This document shows positions 62,434 through 64,000 of a stretch of 64,000 nucleotides of DNA, piece after piece. A model generated the notes under the pieces. The model had not been told where the DNA came from, did no database searches, and saw nothing but the letters and a program-made list of their open reading frames with translations. This DNA comes from Halomonas cupida (GTDB lineage Bacteria > Pseudomonadota > Gammaproteobacteria > Pseudomonadales > Halomonadaceae), in assembly GCF_900142755.1 (NCBI RefSeq), contig NZ_FRCA01000014.1:41776-105775 (forward strand). The letters are read 5' to 3'. The number at the start of each line of letters is the position of its first letter. Within the stretch, counting starts at the first letter, position 1. A program made the position numbers and the translations under genes.

Positions 62434-63755
62434 GTGTTGCTCTCGACAATACCGAGCAAGGAAATGAACTGCCGCTGCATGATCGCAGGTACCGTCGACT
62501 TGGGATCGCCATCCTCGTTATCGCCTTTGGTGGATTCGGGAGCTGGTCAGTGCTGGCCAACCTCTCGGTGGCCGTGGTTGCCCCAGGCTCGGTCTCGGTT
62601 GAGAGCTTTACCAAGACCATTCAGCATCTCGAGGGTGGCATTGTCGAATCGATCCTCGTCGAGGACGGCACCCGGGTGGAGGTCGGTGACGTACTACTCA
62701 AGCTTGATGATACGCAGACCCGCTCTCGTAAACAGATCGTGGAAGCGAACTACCTGATCGCCCGCGCCACTGAAATCCGCCTGCTGGCGGAGCAGGCCGG
62801 GGCCGAAGCCCTCGTCTTTCCGGACGAGTTGATCGCCTCCAGCAACCAGAGGGTGCAGGAAGTCCTCGAAGTTCAAAGACGCCTGTTCGAATCACGCCGC
62901 GAGTCCCTTTCAGGCACCCTGGCCTCACTTGATGAGCAAATGGTGCAGCTGGAGGAGCAGATAGCGGGCCTGGAGGACACTCAGTCGATCACCAGCCAGC
63001 GTATTGCCTCGCTCAACGCGGAAGTTACCAACCATCGACGACTGTTTCGAGATGGTCTGATCAGTAGCCAACGCATGCATGAAATGGAGCGCGAAAGCCT
63101 CGAATATCAGAGCGATAACGCCGGGCATGCCGCCGAAGTGGCCAGACTACGCTCACAGATCAGCGAGAACGCGCTGCAGAAGCGGATCCAGATTCAGGAG
63201 TTTCATCAGGAGGTCGGTGAAGCCTTGCGCCAGATCCAATCCGAAGTCACCGATGCAGAGGAGAGCTTGATTGCTCTTACCGAGCAATTACGACGCACCG
63301 AGGTCATCGCCCCCGTCTCGGGCACTGTAGTAGGACTTCAGGTCCATACCCTGGGAGGAGTGGTTCGCGGCGGCGACCCTCTACTGGATATTGTGCCAAC
63401 CGGCGATGGATTTATTGTCGAAGCCCGCGTCGCCAACCACGACATCGACAATATCTACATGGGACAACCCGCTGAGATCCGCTTCAGCGCCTTCAATCAG
63501 CGTCTGACCAATGTGATCGAAGGCGAAGTCGTACATGTCAGCGCCAACAGCTTCGAGGATGAGGCCACCCGCACTCGCTACTACAAAGTGCGTATTCGCG
63601 TCACCGAAACAGGTGAAGGCAACATGACTGAAGAGATGCGGCTATTGGCAGGCATGCCGGCCGAAGTCATGCTGCGCACCGGAGAGCGCAGCTTCGCGAG
63701 CTACGTCGCCAAACCGATAACCGACATGCTGGCCAGAGCAATGAGGGAGGAATAG
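62430..63755 (+). CDS. Type I secretion membrane-fusion protein (HlyD/PrtE family)
   Basis: A 441-residue periplasmic adaptor. One membrane anchor near residues 27-47 (LGIAILVIAFGGFGSWSVLANLS, split at FGG) is followed by VVAPGSVSVESFTKTIQHLEGGIV, the lipoyl half typical of HlyD. A long coiled coil (about residues 130-290) and IAPVSGTVVGLQVHTLGG, the second lipoyl half, come next. The end is LAGMPAEVMLRTGERSFASYVAKPI. It is coupled to the ABC gene. The matching outer-membrane TolC-like channel is not in the window and could lie just beyond it or elsewhere. Confidence 0.94.
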   Translation: MSVALDNTEQGNELPLHDRRYRRLGIAILVIAFGGFGSWSVLANLSVAVVAPGSVSVESFTKTIQHLEGGIVESILVEDGTRVEVGDVLLKLDDTQTRSRKQIVEANYLIARATEIRLLAEQAGAEALVFPDELIASSNQRVQEVLEVQRRLFESRRESLSGTLASLDEQMVQLEEQIAGLEDTQSITSQRIASLNAEVTNHRRLFRDGLISSQRMHEMERESLEYQSDNAGHAAEVARLRSQISENALQKRIQIQEFHQEVGEALRQIQSEVTDAEESLIALTEQLRRTEVIAPVSGTVVGLQVHTLGGVVRGGDPLLDIVPTGDGFIVEARVANHDIDNIYMGQPAEIRFSAFNQRLTNVIEGEVVHVSANSFEDEATRTRYYKVRIRVTETGEGNMTEEMRLLAGMPAEVMLRTGERSFASYVAKPITDMLARAMREE

Positions 63756-63756
63756 A

Positions 63757-63990
63757 GCTGTGAGGCGCGAGTTGCCAGCTTCGAGAGGCGAGAGGCGAGT
63801 TGCCAGCTTCGAGAGGCGAGCGGCGAGCTACGAGCAGCTCATCGCCAAACCAACAGTTCCGTGCATTTCCCCCGGGGTTCGGGGTTCGGGGTTCGGGGTT
63901 CGGGGTTCGGGGTTCGGGGTTCGGGGTTCGGGGTTCGGGGTTCAAGCTCGAGCGTAGCGTGCTCGTAGCTCGCCAGTCGTAGCTGAGGTC
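63757..63990. repeat. Mixed heptad arrays with a perfect (GGGGTTC)10 microsatellite
   Basis: Directly after the adaptor stop come GCGAG/GGCGAG units, including a GCGAGTTGCCAGCTTCGAGA block repeated twice. From 63874 to 63943 ten perfect copies of the 7-bp unit GGGGTTC follow. Inverse units AGCTCGAGCG and GTAGCTCGCCAGTCGTAGCT end the array. It belongs to the same CGAGCTT family as 9033-9105 and 28455-28565. Perfect 7-bp units are prone to slippage, so copy number may vary between isolates. Confidence 0.9.
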
Positions 63991-64000
63991 CATGCTCGAG

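Overview
The window reads as a chromosomal segment of a halophilic gammaproteobacterium, most likely Halomonas or a close relative in the Halomonadaceae. The clues are a moderately high G+C content, frequent TTG/GTG starts, and gammaproteobacterial gene neighbourhoods: psrA-lexA, sdhE-ygfX, ihfB-lapA-lapB with pyrF, pilA/pilBC, groESL, and a yjfIJ-KLMC operon. Genus is inferred from gene content only.

Layout. (1) 1-10.9 kb, all on the minus strand: a sulfate-activation block (SLC13-type permease, cysQ, cysD, cysNC) runs into polysaccharide genes (wecB, wecC and a large methyltransferase/coiled-coil protein cut by the window edge). A small four-helix-bundle gene flanked by inverted heptad repeats splits cysD from cysNC. 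(2) 11.5-15.7 kb: type IV pilus genes, with pilA divergent from pilB-pilC. (3) 15.7-24 kb: L,D-transpeptidase and PsrA-type regulator, lexA, dinB, ygfX/sdhE, ihfB-lapAB, pyrF and a ComEA-like protein. (4) 24-29.4 kb: an SDR, fxsA, groESL with a clear sigma-32 promoter, and trmJ. (5) 29.6-34.8 kb: a PspA-family membrane-stress operon (yjfI, yjfJ, a K+-channel gene, yjfK, yjfL, ygiB/yjfM, yjfC/gspS-like). (6) 35-45.2 kb: an NhaC-type antiporter, then a catabolic and uptake region with an ornithine-cyclodeaminase-like protein, RidA, two paralogous HDAC-like/acetylpolyamine amidohydrolases, a complete TRAP transporter and an AraC regulator. (7) 45.4-64 kb: a small lipoprotein, a 51-bp tandem repeat, a 4612-residue secreted protein made of many carbohydrate-binding modules plus a sugar-dehydrogenase-like beta-propeller, and a divergent type I secretion ABC transporter and adaptor.

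Most interesting non-coding content: (a) a plus-strand candidate CsrB/RsmZ-type sRNA at about 36,860-37,012, with eight GGA motifs, most in hairpin loops, and a strong terminator; (b) a 173-175 bp multi-hairpin element with 13-bp terminal inverted repeats present twice (29,409 and 42,846); (c) a three-way-junction leader directly upstream of the second HDAC-like gene; (d) an unusual load of short intergenic tandem repeats, several of which duplicate a gene's stop codon; (e) inverted heptad-repeat arrays, one pair of which brackets the four-helix-bundle gene.

The surface-related genes (wecBC, sulfate activation, pili, the giant carbohydrate-binding protein with its type I exporter, and a putative Csr-type sRNA) suggest a matrix and attachment theme, but this is inference from gene content.
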